The notes: a model not told the origin generated them from the letters alone. Positions 8,771-17,341 are shown, counted from the stretch's first letter. The stretch: 64,000 bases of DNA from CAWDVH01 sp963805705 (GCA_963805705.1 CAWDVH010000005.1:1178001-1242000), one strand, 5' to 3'. Program-made: numbers and translations.

Positions 8771-9682
8771 TCAGTCGTCCCGGTCAGCGGACCCGACCCC
8801 GACGTCGTCCAGCGGTGATACCTCGTCATCACTGAGGTCCGCGTACGGCGACCGGTTCGCGCGCCTGCGGTCGTTGGCCCAGATGATCAGCTCGGCGACC
8901 TCCACGAGGACCACGCACGGCACGGCGAGCAGCAGCATGGTGGTCGGATCCGGGCTCGGCGAGGCGATGCCGGCGAATACGAACACCGAGAAGATCATGA
9001 CCCGGCGCCACTTCTTGAAGACCTGATGGGACAGGATCCCGGCCAGGTTGAGCATCACCAGTATCAGCGGCAGCTCGAAGGCAAGCCCGAAGCCGACGAG
9101 CATCATCATGACGAAGCCGAGATAGGTGTCGATGGTCGGCAGGTTGGCTACCCCGAGCGGGGTCAGCCCGAGCAGGTAGGTCACGCTCCGGCTTATCACC
9201 TCGTAGGCGAGAGCGGCGCCGCCCGCGAACAGCGGCACCGCGGTGAAGACGAACGCATAGGTCCACCGCCGCTCCCGCTGGTAGAGCCCGGGGGCGATGA
9301 ACGCCCACAGCTGGTACAGCCACACCGGGCTGGCGACAACCAGCGCGAAGATGAACGCGATCTTCACACGGAACATGAACGGGTCGACGATGCCGTTAAT
9401 GACCAGCTGATCACCCAGGGACCGGCAGCCAGAAAGATGGTTGACCACGGCCTTGCAGAAGGGATGCTCGATGAACCTCCAGGTCCGGAAAAAGACGGCC
9501 GGAATCAGCCCGATGCCCATCGCGATGATGAGGGCCAGCGCTGCCTTGACCACCCTGCTGCGCAGCTCACGGATGTGATCCATGAGCGGCATCTTGCCGT
9601 CGGGATTGGCCGAGCGCTGCGCCTGCAGCATGCGCGTGCCGAGCACGCGCGCGCCCGTGACGCTATCGCCTAGCTTTGCCAT
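8771..9682 (-). CDS. tatC: Sec-independent protein translocase TatC
   Basis: Integral membrane receptor of the twin-arginine translocase, 303 residues, binding RR signal peptides of folded proteins. After an N-terminal extension of about 30 residues the conserved MPLMDHIRELRSRVV begins, followed by six predicted membrane segments (for example ALALIIAMGIGLIPAVFF and FIFALVVASPVWLYQLWAFIAPG, where the conserved Pro and Glu-equivalent loop region is kept). The C-terminus is cytosolic and acidic. tatA lies 31 bases upstream on the same strand, so the two are co-transcribed. ATG at 9682 is chosen; a shorter start at the MPLMDH methionine is possible. Confidence 0.95.
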   Translation of the reverse strand: MAKLGDSVTGARVLGTRMLQAQRSANPDGKMPLMDHIRELRSRVVKAALALIIAMGIGLIPAVFFRTWRFIEHPFCKAVVNHLSGCRSLGDQLVINGIVDPFMFRVKIAFIFALVVASPVWLYQLWAFIAPGLYQRERRWTYAFVFTAVPLFAGGAALAYEVISRSVTYLLGLTPLGVANLPTIDTYLGFVMMMLVGFGLAFELPLILVMLNLAGILSHQVFKKWRRVMIFSVFVFAGIASPSPDPTTMLLLAVPCVVLVEVAELIIWANDRRRANRSPYADLSDDEVSPLDDVGVGSADRDD

Positions 9683-9713
9683 GGCCGGCTGCCGCTGTCG
9701 TTAACCGGCCGGC

Positions 9714-10070
9714 TCAGGAGGGCTGCTGGGTCCGCTGCGTCTCCGTCAGCGGCGCGCTCTGCGCGGGGGCGGGCGTCGCTGCGGCTGACCGCTGCAGATC
9801 ATTGATCTGCTGCTGCAGCTGGTCGATCTGCTGCTGGTTCGGCACGGCGGGCGGGGCTGCCGTCACGGCCGGCGGCGTCACGGCGGCCTGTGGCTCGGGC
9901 TTAGCCGCCTCGTCATCACCGTGCAGGTCGTGTACCTCGGTCTTGAGGATGCGCATGGACTTGCCGAGCGACCGGGCGGCGTCGGGCAGTTTCTTGGACC
10001 CGAATAGGACAATCAACACGACAGCGACGATCAGTATCTTCCACGGGCTGTCGAACAGGTCACCAATCAT
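9714..10070 (-). CDS. tatA: twin-arginine translocase subunit TatA/E
   Basis: Pore-forming subunit of the Tat system, 118 residues. A single N-terminal membrane helix (about residues 10-24, KILIVAVVLIVLFGSKKLPD) is followed by the amphipathic helix ending in the FGSKKLPDAARSLGKSMR signature, then an acidic region and a Pro/Ala/Gln-rich tail containing QQQIDQLQQQ, longer than in the minimal TatA. ATG at 10070 has an AAGAGG about eight bases upstream. It precedes tatC and follows pafC after a 154-base gap, the standard actinobacterial order. Confidence 0.95.
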   Translation of the reverse strand: MIGDLFDSPWKILIVAVVLIVLFGSKKLPDAARSLGKSMRILKTEVHDLHGDDEAAKPEPQAAVTPPAVTAAPPAVPNQQQIDQLQQQINDLQRSAAATPAPAQSAPLTETQRTQQPS

Positions 10071-10224
10071 GTCCGCCTCTTCATGGGAAGGACGCGGTCC
10101 CGCGCCAGGATCCCCGCTAGTTGTGGAGTCTACACTCGTTACCTTTTACCTTCGTAGCACAGCGAGGCTTCGGCTTGCTTGTCCGGCCGTGATAATCAGG
10201 CTAGCAGCAGCGGAAACTCGCGCC

Positions 10225-11217
10225 TCAGGCGTAGAGCGCCAGGGCGGCCAGCGCGTCCTGGCGCACCTGGTCGGCGAGGTCCGGCGGCGAGATCACCCGG
10301 CCGTCCTCGCCCAGCCGCAGCCCGAGCCGCCGCACCCACTGGGTATCCGGGGTCCGCAGGCTGACCCGCAGCCTGCCCTCGCCCAGGTCCTCCGCCTGCT
10401 CGCACGGGTAGTACTCGGCGACCCAGCGGCCGGCCGGCGCCAGCTCCAGTACCACCCGCACGTCCTGATCCGACGGCCGGAACAGCCCCTGGTCGACATC
10501 TACCGGCTGCGCCTCCGCCGGAACCGAGGCCGCGATGTCCAGCACGGCCAGGGACAGCACGCGATCGAGCCGGAACAGCCGGACCGCCTCGGCGCGCCGG
10601 CACCAGGCCTCCAGGTACGTCCGGCCCTCCACCATCAGCAGCCGCATCGGGTCGACATCACGCTCGGTGGCCTCGTCCCGGCCGGGGACGTAATAGGACA
10701 GGTGCAGCCGCCTGCGCCGGGCCAGGGCGTCGGTCACCTCGGCCAGCACGTCACGGGGGGCCACGTCGTCCACCTGGACCAGGACCTGCGCGCTGGCCGC
10801 GGCCGCCTCCCCCGCGGCCGTCTCCAGCTTGGCGATGGTCCGGCTGAGCGCCGAGCGGTCGCCGGGGCCCGGCACCTCGGCCAGCATCCGCAGGGCGACC
10901 AGCAGCGCGCTGGCCTCGTCGGTGCCGAGCCGCAGCGGGCGGCCGATCGACTCGGCCTGGCTGACGACGATCTCGCCGCCCTCATACGACAGGTCGATCG
11001 GGCAGTACGGATCGGGCGAGCGGAGCTCCACGCACCAGAGCATGTTCAGGTCGTCGACGAGCTGGCGCTCGCTGACGCCGAACGCGACGGCGGTGTCCGC
11101 GAGCCCGACCGCCTTCCTGCTGATCACGTACGGCACGAGCGTGAGCAGCCGCTGCAGCCGGTCGGTCGCGGTGGCCGGCCGCGCCGCGTGCTCGCGGGAG
11201 GGCGCATCGCCGGTCAT
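10225..11217 (-). CDS. pafC: WYL-domain transcriptional regulator PafC
   Basis: C-half of the PafBC heterodimer, which activates the LexA-independent DNA-damage response in mycobacteria. The protein is 330 residues from ATG at 11217; the frame stays open upstream but this start overlaps the pafB stop by four bases (ATGA), the usual arrangement. It has an N-terminal HTH (RLLTLVPYVISRKAVGLADTAVAFGVSERQLVDDLN), the WYL domain (LHLSYYVPGRDEATERDVDPMRLLMVEGRTYLEAWCRR) and a WCX-type C-terminal domain (RVVLELAPAGRWVAEYYP). Regulation is expected to be ligand-induced rather than by abundance. Confidence 0.94.
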   Translation of the reverse strand: MTGDAPSREHAARPATATDRLQRLLTLVPYVISRKAVGLADTAVAFGVSERQLVDDLNMLWCVELRSPDPYCPIDLSYEGGEIVVSQAESIGRPLRLGTDEASALLVALRMLAEVPGPGDRSALSRTIAKLETAAGEAAAASAQVLVQVDDVAPRDVLAEVTDALARRRRLHLSYYVPGRDEATERDVDPMRLLMVEGRTYLEAWCRRAEAVRLFRLDRVLSLAVLDIAASVPAEAQPVDVDQGLFRPSDQDVRVVLELAPAGRWVAEYYPCEQAEDLGEGRLRVSLRTPDTQWVRRLGLRLGEDGRVISPPDLADQVRQDALAALALYA

Positions 11218-12170
11218 GCCAGCACTCCCTTCAGCCGGCCGATGACCGCATCCCGCAGGTCCGCGGGCTCGATCACGACGGCGTCCGCGCCGAACGAGGC
11301 GATCTGGTCGGCGAACCAGCCCGTGTCGGAGAACGTGACCTCGACCAGGTCCCAGCCCGGCAGTCCCGGCGCGGGCACGTCCGAGGCGCCACGGCGCCGC
11401 AGCCCGTGGGCGGCGCCGTGGCGCAGCCGCAGCAGCCCGGTCCGCTGGGACGGCGGCTGGGTGTCCCAGGCTCGCACGGACTTGCGCACGTCGGTGCCGT
11501 CCGGGACCGTGACGCTGCCCGGCGGCCCGCAGAACGCGACCGGCCCGTCGATGCGGCTCAGCCGGAACACCCGCTCCTCGCCCCGGTCGGTGTCCAGCCC
11601 CGCCACGTACCAGCGGCCATGCCGGTTGACCACTCCCCAGGGCTCCAGGTGGCGCTGCTGCGGCGAGCTGCGGCCGGCCGCGCGGTAGGCGAAGGACACC
11701 GAGCGGGCGTCCCGCACGGCCTCCCAGAGCGGGCCGAAGGCGGCCTCCCCGGCCTGCAGCCGCGGCTCGATCCCCGGCTGGGTGGTGTCCTCGGCGTCGA
11801 TTCCCGCCGCCCGGAGCTTGAGCAGCGCTCCCGCCGCCGCCCCGGCCAGCTCGGCGCGCCGCCACACCCCGGCGGCCAGGCCGAGTACGGCCGCCTCGTC
11901 CGGCTCCAGCCGGATCTCCGGCAGCTCGTAGGCCTGCCGCGAGATCCGGTAGCCCGCCTCATCGTCGGCGCCCGAGCTCATCCCGGTCTCCAGCGGGATC
12001 CCGAGCTCGCGCAGCTCGTCCTTGTCCCGCTCGAACATGCGCTTGAATGCCTCGAAGGAATCCGGATACCCGGGCACGGCCGCGCGTATCTGGTTGGCGG
12101 TGAGGTACCGGCGCGCGGACAGCAGGCAGACCACCAGGCTGAGCAGCCGCTCGGTCTTCCGCCTCGACAT
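11214..12170 (-). CDS. pafB: WYL-domain transcriptional regulator PafB
   Basis: Partner of PafC, 318 residues. N-terminal winged HTH (ERLLSLVVCLLSARRYLTANQIRAAVPGY), then the WYL domain with VSFAYRAAGRSSPQQRHLEPWGVVNRHGRWYVAGLD, and the C-terminal WCX domain with VEVTFSDTGWFADQI. ATG at 12170 has AAGG upstream and leaves only 37 bases to the divergent DUF3866 gene, so the two genes share a very short promoter region. pafB and pafC probably arose by duplication and act as one unit. pafA, which is often directly upstream in other actinobacteria, is here separated by about 5 kb of other genes. Confidence 0.94.
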   Translation of the reverse strand: MSRRKTERLLSLVVCLLSARRYLTANQIRAAVPGYPDSFEAFKRMFERDKDELRELGIPLETGMSSGADDEAGYRISRQAYELPEIRLEPDEAAVLGLAAGVWRRAELAGAAAGALLKLRAAGIDAEDTTQPGIEPRLQAGEAAFGPLWEAVRDARSVSFAYRAAGRSSPQQRHLEPWGVVNRHGRWYVAGLDTDRGEERVFRLSRIDGPVAFCGPPGSVTVPDGTDVRKSVRAWDTQPPSQRTGLLRLRHGAAHGLRRRGASDVPAPGLPGWDLVEVTFSDTGWFADQIASFGADAVVIEPADLRDAVIGRLKGVLA

Positions 12171-12207
12171 CGCCTTCCTTTCCCGGCACCGACGCTACCC
12201 TGCCCTG

Positions 12208-13323
12208 GTGATCAGGTGGCGAACTGGCGTGGTTTCTGTCCTCCGGCGGCAGTGGGCCGGCGCAGCCGAGCTTGAGGTGACCGTGGACGGCGTCCCGGTC
12301 CGCGCGCTGGCCTACCCGCGGCTAACCGGGCCGCCACGGGTCGGCGACCGGGTCCTGCTGAACACCAGCGCGCTCGACCTCGGCCTGGGCACCGGCGGAT
12401 ACGCGCTGGTCGTGGCGCTGCCCGACGCCCTGCCGCCCGATCCGCCCGGCCCCGGCCACCTGGTCAAGGCCCGTTACACGCCGATGCAGGCGACGGTGCT
12501 CGGCGCGGACGAGCAGGGCTCCCCCCACCACGAGGTGCTGCGGGACGCTGATGACCTGGAGGGGATACCGGTCGTGGTGGCCGACCTGCACTCGGCGCTG
12601 CCCGCCGTGCTGGCCGCCTATTATGCGCAACGGCTCGCGTCCGCGGCTCCCGGAGCCGCCGGGCCAGTGCCGACGGTGGCGTACGTCATGCTCGACGGGG
12701 GCGCGCTGCCGGCCTGGTTCTCCCGCACCGCGGCCGGGCTGCGGGACGCCGGCTGGCTGGCCGGGACGGTAACGGTGGGGCAGGCCTTCGGCGGGGACCT
12801 GGAGGCGGTCACGCCGCACAGCGGGATGCTCGCCGCCCGGCACGTGCTCGGCGCGGAGCTGATCGTCGTATCCCAGGGTCCCGGCAACCTCGGCACGGGT
12901 ACCCGGTGGGGATTCTCCGGGGTCGCCTCGGGCGAGGCGGTCAACGCCGCGGCCGTGCTCGGCGGCCGGCCGGTTGCCTCGCTGCGGATCAGCGAGGCCG
13001 ACCCGCGGGAGCGGCACCGCGGCATATCGCACCACAGCCTGACCTCGTACGGACGGGTCGCCCTGGCCAGCGCGGATGTAGTGGTGCCCGACCTGCCGGG
13101 CGCGTTCGGCGCCCGGGTGCTCGCCGAGGCCGGGCCGCTGGCCGCCCGCCACCGCCTGGTCCTGGTCAGCGTGGACGGGCTGCACGAGGTGCTGCGCGCC
13201 TGCCCGGTGCCGCTGTCCACGATGGGCCGCGGGCTGGAGGAGGACCTGGCCTACTTCCTGGCCGCCGCCGCCGCGGGCCGGCACGCGGCCGGCGTGCGGC
13301 CGGGCCACGGGCCAGGGCGATAG
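12208..13323 (+). CDS. DUF3866 family protein
   Basis: 371 residues from GTG at 12208, which gives the family's usual beginning (MIRWRTGVVSVLRRQ). A longer frame reaches 12022 but would run through the pafB coding strand. DUF3866 proteins are conserved in actinobacteria and some Firmicutes; function is unknown. The sequence has an N-terminal beta-rich part (VRALAYPRLTGPPRVGDRVLLN, nucleic-acid- or ligand-binding barrel-like) and a C-terminal alpha/beta domain with GWLAGTVTVGQAFGGDLEAVT, VSQGPGNLGTGTRWGFSGV and RISEADPRERHRGISHHSLTSYG. No catalytic motif is recognised. It is divergent from pafB with 37 bases between starts. Confidence 0.88.
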   Translation: MIRWRTGVVSVLRRQWAGAAELEVTVDGVPVRALAYPRLTGPPRVGDRVLLNTSALDLGLGTGGYALVVALPDALPPDPPGPGHLVKARYTPMQATVLGADEQGSPHHEVLRDADDLEGIPVVVADLHSALPAVLAAYYAQRLASAAPGAAGPVPTVAYVMLDGGALPAWFSRTAAGLRDAGWLAGTVTVGQAFGGDLEAVTPHSGMLAARHVLGAELIVVSQGPGNLGTGTRWGFSGVASGEAVNAAAVLGGRPVASLRISEADPRERHRGISHHSLTSYGRVALASADVVVPDLPGAFGARVLAEAGPLAARHRLVLVSVDGLHEVLRACPVPLSTMGRGLEEDLAYFLAAAAAGRHAAGVRPGHGPGR

Positions 13324-13366
13324 CGTGAGCAGCCGGCCCGTAGGGTGGATCAGCTGGCCAGCACCT

Positions 13367-13405
13367 GGACAGCAGTGGACAGCAGCAGACAGCAACCGGA
13401 CAGCA
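13367..13405. repeat. degenerate GGACAGCA repeats upstream of the DoxX-like gene
   Basis: GGACAGCA occurs at 13367-13374, 13377-13384 and 13398-13405 with a variant CAGACAGCA between. The cluster follows the DUF3866 stop by about 45 bases and ends at the AAGGAG ribosome-binding site of the next gene. Confidence 0.75.
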
Positions 13406-13415
13406 AGGAGTGCTG

Positions 13416-13874
13416 ATGGGAATCGCGGCTATATCAAGGCGGCTGCCGGGACGGCTCGCCGCCGGGGCGTTCATCCTGAATGCCGGCGTGAGCAAGTGGT
13501 CCGCTGATGAGGAGACCGCCGCCCGGCTGCAGGGGATGGCCGCGGGAACCTATCCGTTCCTGGCCAAGATGAAGCCGGCGGACTTCGCCCGCCTCCTGGC
13601 GGTCAGCGAGATGGCGCTCGGCACCGCCCTGCTCCTGCCGGTGGTGCCGACGGGCCTGGCCGGCGCGGGGCTGACCGCCTTTTCCGGCGGCCTGCTCGGG
13701 ATGTACCTGCGGACCCCCGGCATGACCCGCGAAGGCAGCGTGCGTCCCAGCCAGCAGGGCACTGCCCTGGCCAAGGACGTATGGATGCTCGCGATCGGGC
13801 TCGGCCTGATGGCCGACGCGCTCACCACCCGGTCACCCGATAGCTCGCCGCCGGCTAGCTCCCCCGAGAGCTAG
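13416..13874 (+). CDS. DoxX-like small membrane protein
   Basis: 152 residues from ATG at 13416, chosen because AAGGAG (13405-13410) ends five bases before it; a GTG two codons earlier is less well placed. There are three to four hydrophobic helices (RLAAGAFILNAGVSKW, LLAVSEMALGTALLLPVVPTGLAGAGLTAFSGGLLGMYL, KDVWMLAIGLGLMADAL) in the DoxX-like pattern. The AGAFILNAG...FARLLAVSEMALG arrangement and MTREGSVRPSQQGTALAKDVWML are typical of DoxX-like proteins. Role unknown; related proteins have been linked to redox homeostasis. The C-terminus is Ser/Pro rich. Confidence 0.75.
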   Translation: MGIAAISRRLPGRLAAGAFILNAGVSKWSADEETAARLQGMAAGTYPFLAKMKPADFARLLAVSEMALGTALLLPVVPTGLAGAGLTAFSGGLLGMYLRTPGMTREGSVRPSQQGTALAKDVWMLAIGLGLMADALTTRSPDSSPPASSPES

Positions 13875-13915
13875 CCGCACCGCCTGCCCGGCCGGCGGGG
13901 CGCAGCACCATCGGC

Positions 13916-15580
13916 CTAGCTGCCGGGGAGGTGCTCGCGATATCCGGCGATGGCGTCCATGGCCGGGTCACGGCCGGCGCGGTAGTCCGCGAACGTAGGC
14001 GGGGCGTAGATCTCGGGCGCGATCCAGGGCCTGCGGTCGTCCGGCCATGACGTCTGCCAGTAGAGGTCGGAGACGTTGACCGTGAGCTTGCTGTACGGCA
14101 GTTCGAAGGGGATCGTCTCGCCAATGAAGTTAGGGCTTGATCCGCTCGGCTCGCCAGCGAAGATCGCGTGGGTGTGACGCTCGATGGCAGTGGCGGTGTT
14201 CTGCGCCGCGGAGAACGTCTGGCGTCCGATGATGACGAACAGGCCGCCCGGCCGGTTGACCTTGCGGCAGCCGATGAGGCGATGCAGCAGCGGCTGGGTG
14301 AGGGACGTGTTGCCGCCGCCGTTCCATCGCAGGTCGAGGACGAGCGTGTCGGCATCGCTGGCGTCGATGAAGGCGAACAGCCGCTCGGTGAACGCCGCCA
14401 GCGTCTCGGCGGGATGATCGGCCACGCTGTTGAGCTGGACATAGATCGTCCGCTCGGCCGTCAGGTACTCGAACCAGTATTCAAGATCACGGTTGCGGAG
14501 GTAGCGGGGAACCGGCCCGTCCAGTGTTTCTGCTAGCCGGAGCCATCGAAGCGGCAGTGAGCGGACGGCTCGCCGCGCAGCGGGCGGGTCCGCATCCATT
14601 CTGTACCCGGCCGTCGTGCCGTCGAGTAGCCGCAGGCCGAGGGTGACCGAGGCGGGCGAGGCGATCAGGCTCAGGGCGTGCAGGATGGGCGGATGCCGTA
14701 GCCACCGGGCGGCCGCCGCCTTGACCTGGCTGTCGTTATCGCGGCTGATGATCGGGTCGAGGGCGGCCATCACTTCCGCGGTGAGCCGCCCGTCGAACGT
14801 CATCACCTGGGCGCCCAGGGCGCGCTGGTGGCGCGGATCGACGGCGGTCACGAACAGGCCCTCGGCGAATAGGTAGAAGCCGGCCGGCAGCGTCTGGCTG
14901 AGTGCCGGATAGTCGTCGGGGCCGGTGATGCCCGCGTGACCGTCTCCGAGCGGGCGCAGGAGCTTCAGGATGCCGGCCAGGATCTGCGCGTCGGAGAGCT
15001 CGGGGACCGACTGGCCGAGCTCGGCGAGCATGTCGTCGTAGTCGTGCTCGCTGAGGTAGCGGAACGGGTCGTAGGCCCTTCGCTTGATCTCCCGCCCGAG
15101 CAGCTGCAGGTCGCGGCGCCAGCCTTCCTCGCGGGACAGCCCGCTGACACTGACGTCCAGCAGCGCGCGGAACCGGTCGTGATCGCGCCAGGGCTGCCAG
15201 CACTCGTCGGCGCGGACCCGGTCGAGATCTCGCAGGCCCGCCTGCAGCGCGCGCTCCAGCTCACCGAGGGCCTGGTTGGCGTGGCCGAGGCGAGCATGAC
15301 AGCACGCGATGCGGTACTGCACCTCACCGGCGGCGGCCGTGTCCCGTTCCTGCTGGCGATAGGTGACACCGAGCCTCGCGACCTGCTCGTAGGCGGCGAG
15401 GGCTCCGGCGTAGTCGCCGGACTCCAGGCAGGCCTCGGCCAGCCGGTCCCAGTGATTCCCGTTGACCGGGTTGAGCTCGGTCACGTGCCGCCACAGCCCC
15501 GCGGCGCCGGCCCACTGGCGGCTTCCGGTCAGGGACTCAGCCCTGGCCAGGGTGCGCAGGTAGTCGGCAACATCCATCAC
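13916..15580 (-). CDS. S41-like peptidase-fold protein with N-terminal tetratricopeptide repeats
   Basis: 554 residues. Residues 1-130 are TPR-like (ESLTGSRQWAGAAGLWRHVTELNP and ESGDYAGALAAYEQVARLG). The rest resembles the S41/tail-specific protease fold: GDGHAGI, LVLDLRWNGGGNTS and TFSAAQN, where Ser is in the nucleophile position. The Lys of the classical Ser-Lys dyad (GEKTxGxG in CtpA) is absent; the sequence there is FAGEPSGSSPN, as in IRBP-like members. There is no signal peptide, so it is probably cytosolic. ATG ATG at 15580/15577 are alternative starts. Activity is uncertain; it may be an unusual peptidase or a binding protein. Confidence 0.75.
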   Translation of the reverse strand: MMDVADYLRTLARAESLTGSRQWAGAAGLWRHVTELNPVNGNHWDRLAEACLESGDYAGALAAYEQVARLGVTYRQQERDTAAAGEVQYRIACCHARLGHANQALGELERALQAGLRDLDRVRADECWQPWRDHDRFRALLDVSVSGLSREEGWRRDLQLLGREIKRRAYDPFRYLSEHDYDDMLAELGQSVPELSDAQILAGILKLLRPLGDGHAGITGPDDYPALSQTLPAGFYLFAEGLFVTAVDPRHQRALGAQVMTFDGRLTAEVMAALDPIISRDNDSQVKAAAARWLRHPPILHALSLIASPASVTLGLRLLDGTTAGYRMDADPPAARRAVRSLPLRWLRLAETLDGPVPRYLRNRDLEYWFEYLTAERTIYVQLNSVADHPAETLAAFTERLFAFIDASDADTLVLDLRWNGGGNTSLTQPLLHRLIGCRKVNRPGGLFVIIGRQTFSAAQNTATAIERHTHAIFAGEPSGSSPNFIGETIPFELPYSKLTVNVSDLYWQTSWPDDRRPWIAPEIYAPPTFADYRAGRDPAMDAIAGYREHLPGS

Positions 15581-15635
15581 GGGCTCCTGGGCGTGGAGTG
15601 CCGTGCGGCCTCCGCCGCGACACGGCCGTCTGCGT

Positions 15636-15779
15636 TCAGCGCACTGGCCTATGGCGCGGGAACATCTGCAGCTGGATGTGAACGGGTGCCATATCGGTGG
15701 TCGCGGGCCCGGAACGCCGGGCGTCGGCCCGATGCCGGGCGACGACGGCTTTCAGCTCGTCGCTCAGCGCGCGCAGGCC
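15636..15779 (-). pseudogene. C-terminal piece of the ArsR regulator in a shifted frame
   Basis: Immediately after the ArsR frame stops at 15764, the neighbouring frame carries a sensible continuation: LRALSDELKAVVARHRADAR ... APVHIQLQMFPR, ending in TGA at 15636-15638. In the winged-helix family to which this regulator belongs the domain is usually about 190-200 residues and ends with a helix plus a strand of the type xVxxQLxxFP. Moving between the frames near 15776-15788 (a GCCGGC-rich stretch) needs a -1 shift, equal to one lost base. It could be a real frameshift mutation, a sequencing error or, less likely, recoding. Confidence 0.6.
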
Positions 15780-16222
15780 GGCGGCAGCTCGATCTGCCAG
15801 CCGGAGAACTCTGATACCTGCTGCCACTCGTCGCTCCAGTCCTCGGCCAGGAACGCGGCGGCACGTTCGAAGGACTGCTCGAGCGCCTGGCGGAGATAGA
15901 TCCCGATCGGCCCTTGCGCCCCGGCGTCTGCGGTGAAGCTGGCCAGGTCGAGCTGATTAGCGGGGTGCAAGGCGTACCACCAGCGCTCCCGCCTGGTGCC
16001 GCGCGCGGTGTCCTCGGCAATGAAGCCGTGCTCGGCGAGCTGGCGCAGGTGCCAGCTGATGTTGCCGCTGTCCTGGCCGAACTGCCTCGCCAGGCGGGTC
16101 GCCGTGGAGGACCCGTCCAGCCGCAGCGTGCTCAGAATTCGTATCCGCAGCGGGTGCGCGAGGCCCCGCAGGCTGCGGGAGTCGAGCCGCTTTGGCTGCT
16201 CTGGCGCGTGGGTCACAGGCAT
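15764..16222 (-). CDS. ArsR-type winged-helix regulator (probably frameshifted at its 3' end)
   Basis: 152 residues from ATG at 16222. The HTH is LAHPLRIRILSTLRLDGSSTATRLARQFGQDSGNISWHLRQL, followed by the wing HGFIAEDTARGTRRERWWYAL. The C-terminal helical region (IGIYLRQALEQSFERAAAFLAEDW) is typical of HTH_20/YdfH-like regulators. The frame ends abruptly with ELPPACAR; the expected continuation is in the next frame down to 15636. No cysteine metal site is evident, so it is probably not metal sensing. A 7-bp-arm palindrome 25 bases upstream may be its own operator. The neighbour downstream is the S41-like gene. Confidence 0.8.
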   Translation of the reverse strand: MPVTHAPEQPKRLDSRSLRGLAHPLRIRILSTLRLDGSSTATRLARQFGQDSGNISWHLRQLAEHGFIAEDTARGTRRERWWYALHPANQLDLASFTADAGAQGPIGIYLRQALEQSFERAAAFLAEDWSDEWQQVSEFSGWQIELPPACAR

Positions 16223-16246
16223 ATCGTCTCATGCGAAGGACTATTC

Positions 16247-16262
16247 GCGAAGAACTCTTCGC
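16247..16262. promoter_or_regulatory. palindrome upstream of the ArsR gene, candidate operator
   Basis: GCGAAGA-AC-TCTTCGC has perfect 7-bp arms around a 2-base centre, and GCGAAGG occurs again at 16233-16239. It begins 25 bases before the ArsR start codon, a place where autorepressor sites of this family usually lie. No protein-DNA evidence exists here; the assignment is positional. Confidence 0.55.
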
Positions 16263-16384
16263 AATCGGCCGGAGCGCATCCCGCGGCCCGCCTCAGGTCC
16301 CCGCTCGAGGGCGTATTCGCCACCCCCATGGGACGGGCCGCGGCTCGTGCCGGAAACCAGCGGGGCGCGCGGACCTGGCCACCG

Positions 16385-17341
16385 CTAGGCGTTCGCGGGG
16401 ACGGAGTCCAGGATGTCGATGACGAAGACCAGCGTGTCGGTGCCCTTGATGCCGGCCTGTGAGTTGCCCGTCTTGCCGTAGCCGTCGGCCGGCGGGATGA
16501 CGAGCATCACCCTGCTGCCTACCGGAACGCCGACCAGGCCCTTGTTCCAGCCGGGAATGACCTGGCCGCCGAGCTGGAAGGCGAACGGCGCACTCGGCGC
16601 GGTGGCCGTGGGCCAGGTGGAGTAGAACACCTTGCTCGTCCGCCAGATGCTGCCCACGACCTGCGCGACCACGGTCTGGCCGTTGACGAGCGGCGCCCCC
16701 GTCCCCTTGGTCAGTATCTTAACGACGAGCTTGTGCGGCGCCGGGCTCTTGGGGATCGTGATCGTCGGCGCGGCGCCGGCGGCCCCGGAGACCTTCGGCA
16801 GGCTGCCGCCGCCATTAGACAGGTGCGTACCGGACGCGGCAGCGGTCGGGCCGAACGCCTTGATCAGGTCAATGACCCAGACGGTGGTGTCCGTCCCCTT
16901 GATCCCGATATTGGCGTTGCCATGCGGCCCGTAGGCGTATTTCGGCGGCAGCACCGCGAGCACCCGGCTGCCCATCTTCTGCCCCTTGACCGCCTTCACC
17001 AGGCCCGGCAGCGTGAGCTGCGCCGGCAGTACCTGCGGGCTCGAGGTGAAGGTGCTGTCCAGCAGCTTGTGGGTCTTGCCGCTCCAGTTGTAGATGGCGA
17101 AGTTGCCCAGTATCGAGTCACCCGACGTCAGCGCGGGCCCGTTGCCCTGGATCTCCGTCTTGATCCGCAGGTCGCTGCTGGCCTGCTGGGCCGGGATGGT
17201 GACACTGGGCGCCTTGCCGAAGGCACCGGACACCGTCACCGACGCATTAGGACTGCCTGATGACGATGACCCGCACCCGGCCAGGGCCGCGGCGGCGGTC
17301 AGCGAGACAAGTAGCGCAGCGGCAATACGTCGCATGTACAT
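16385..17341 (-). CDS. lipoprotein with two FKBP-type peptidyl-prolyl isomerase domains
   Basis: 318 residues, exported and lipid-anchored: MYMRRIAAALLVSLTAAAALAGC has a lipobox LAGC with Cys23. Two FKBP domains follow, one at about residues 70-165 (SRVLAVLPPKYAYGPHGNANIGIKGTDTTVWVIDLI) and one at about 205-316 (SRVMLVIPPADGYGKTGNSQAGIKGTDTLVFVIDIL), both with the IPP.YGYG and TLVFVIDI signature strands. It would fold secreted proteins outside the membrane. An alternative start is ATG at 17335. It lies 98 bases downstream of pafA on the same strand, a linkage also common in other actinobacteria. Confidence 0.92.
   Translation of the reverse strand: MYMRRIAAALLVSLTAAAALAGCGSSSSGSPNASVTVSGAFGKAPSVTIPAQQASSDLRIKTEIQGNGPALTSGDSILGNFAIYNWSGKTHKLLDSTFTSSPQVLPAQLTLPGLVKAVKGQKMGSRVLAVLPPKYAYGPHGNANIGIKGTDTTVWVIDLIKAFGPTAAASGTHLSNGGGSLPKVSGAAGAAPTITIPKSPAPHKLVVKILTKGTGAPLVNGQTVVAQVVGSIWRTSKVFYSTWPTATAPSAPFAFQLGGQVIPGWNKGLVGVPVGSRVMLVIPPADGYGKTGNSQAGIKGTDTLVFVIDILDSVPANA

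Noticed and set aside
9676..11688. A 670-codon open frame on the plus strand
   Set aside because: Antisense to tatA, pafC and pafB; composition typical of shadow frames.
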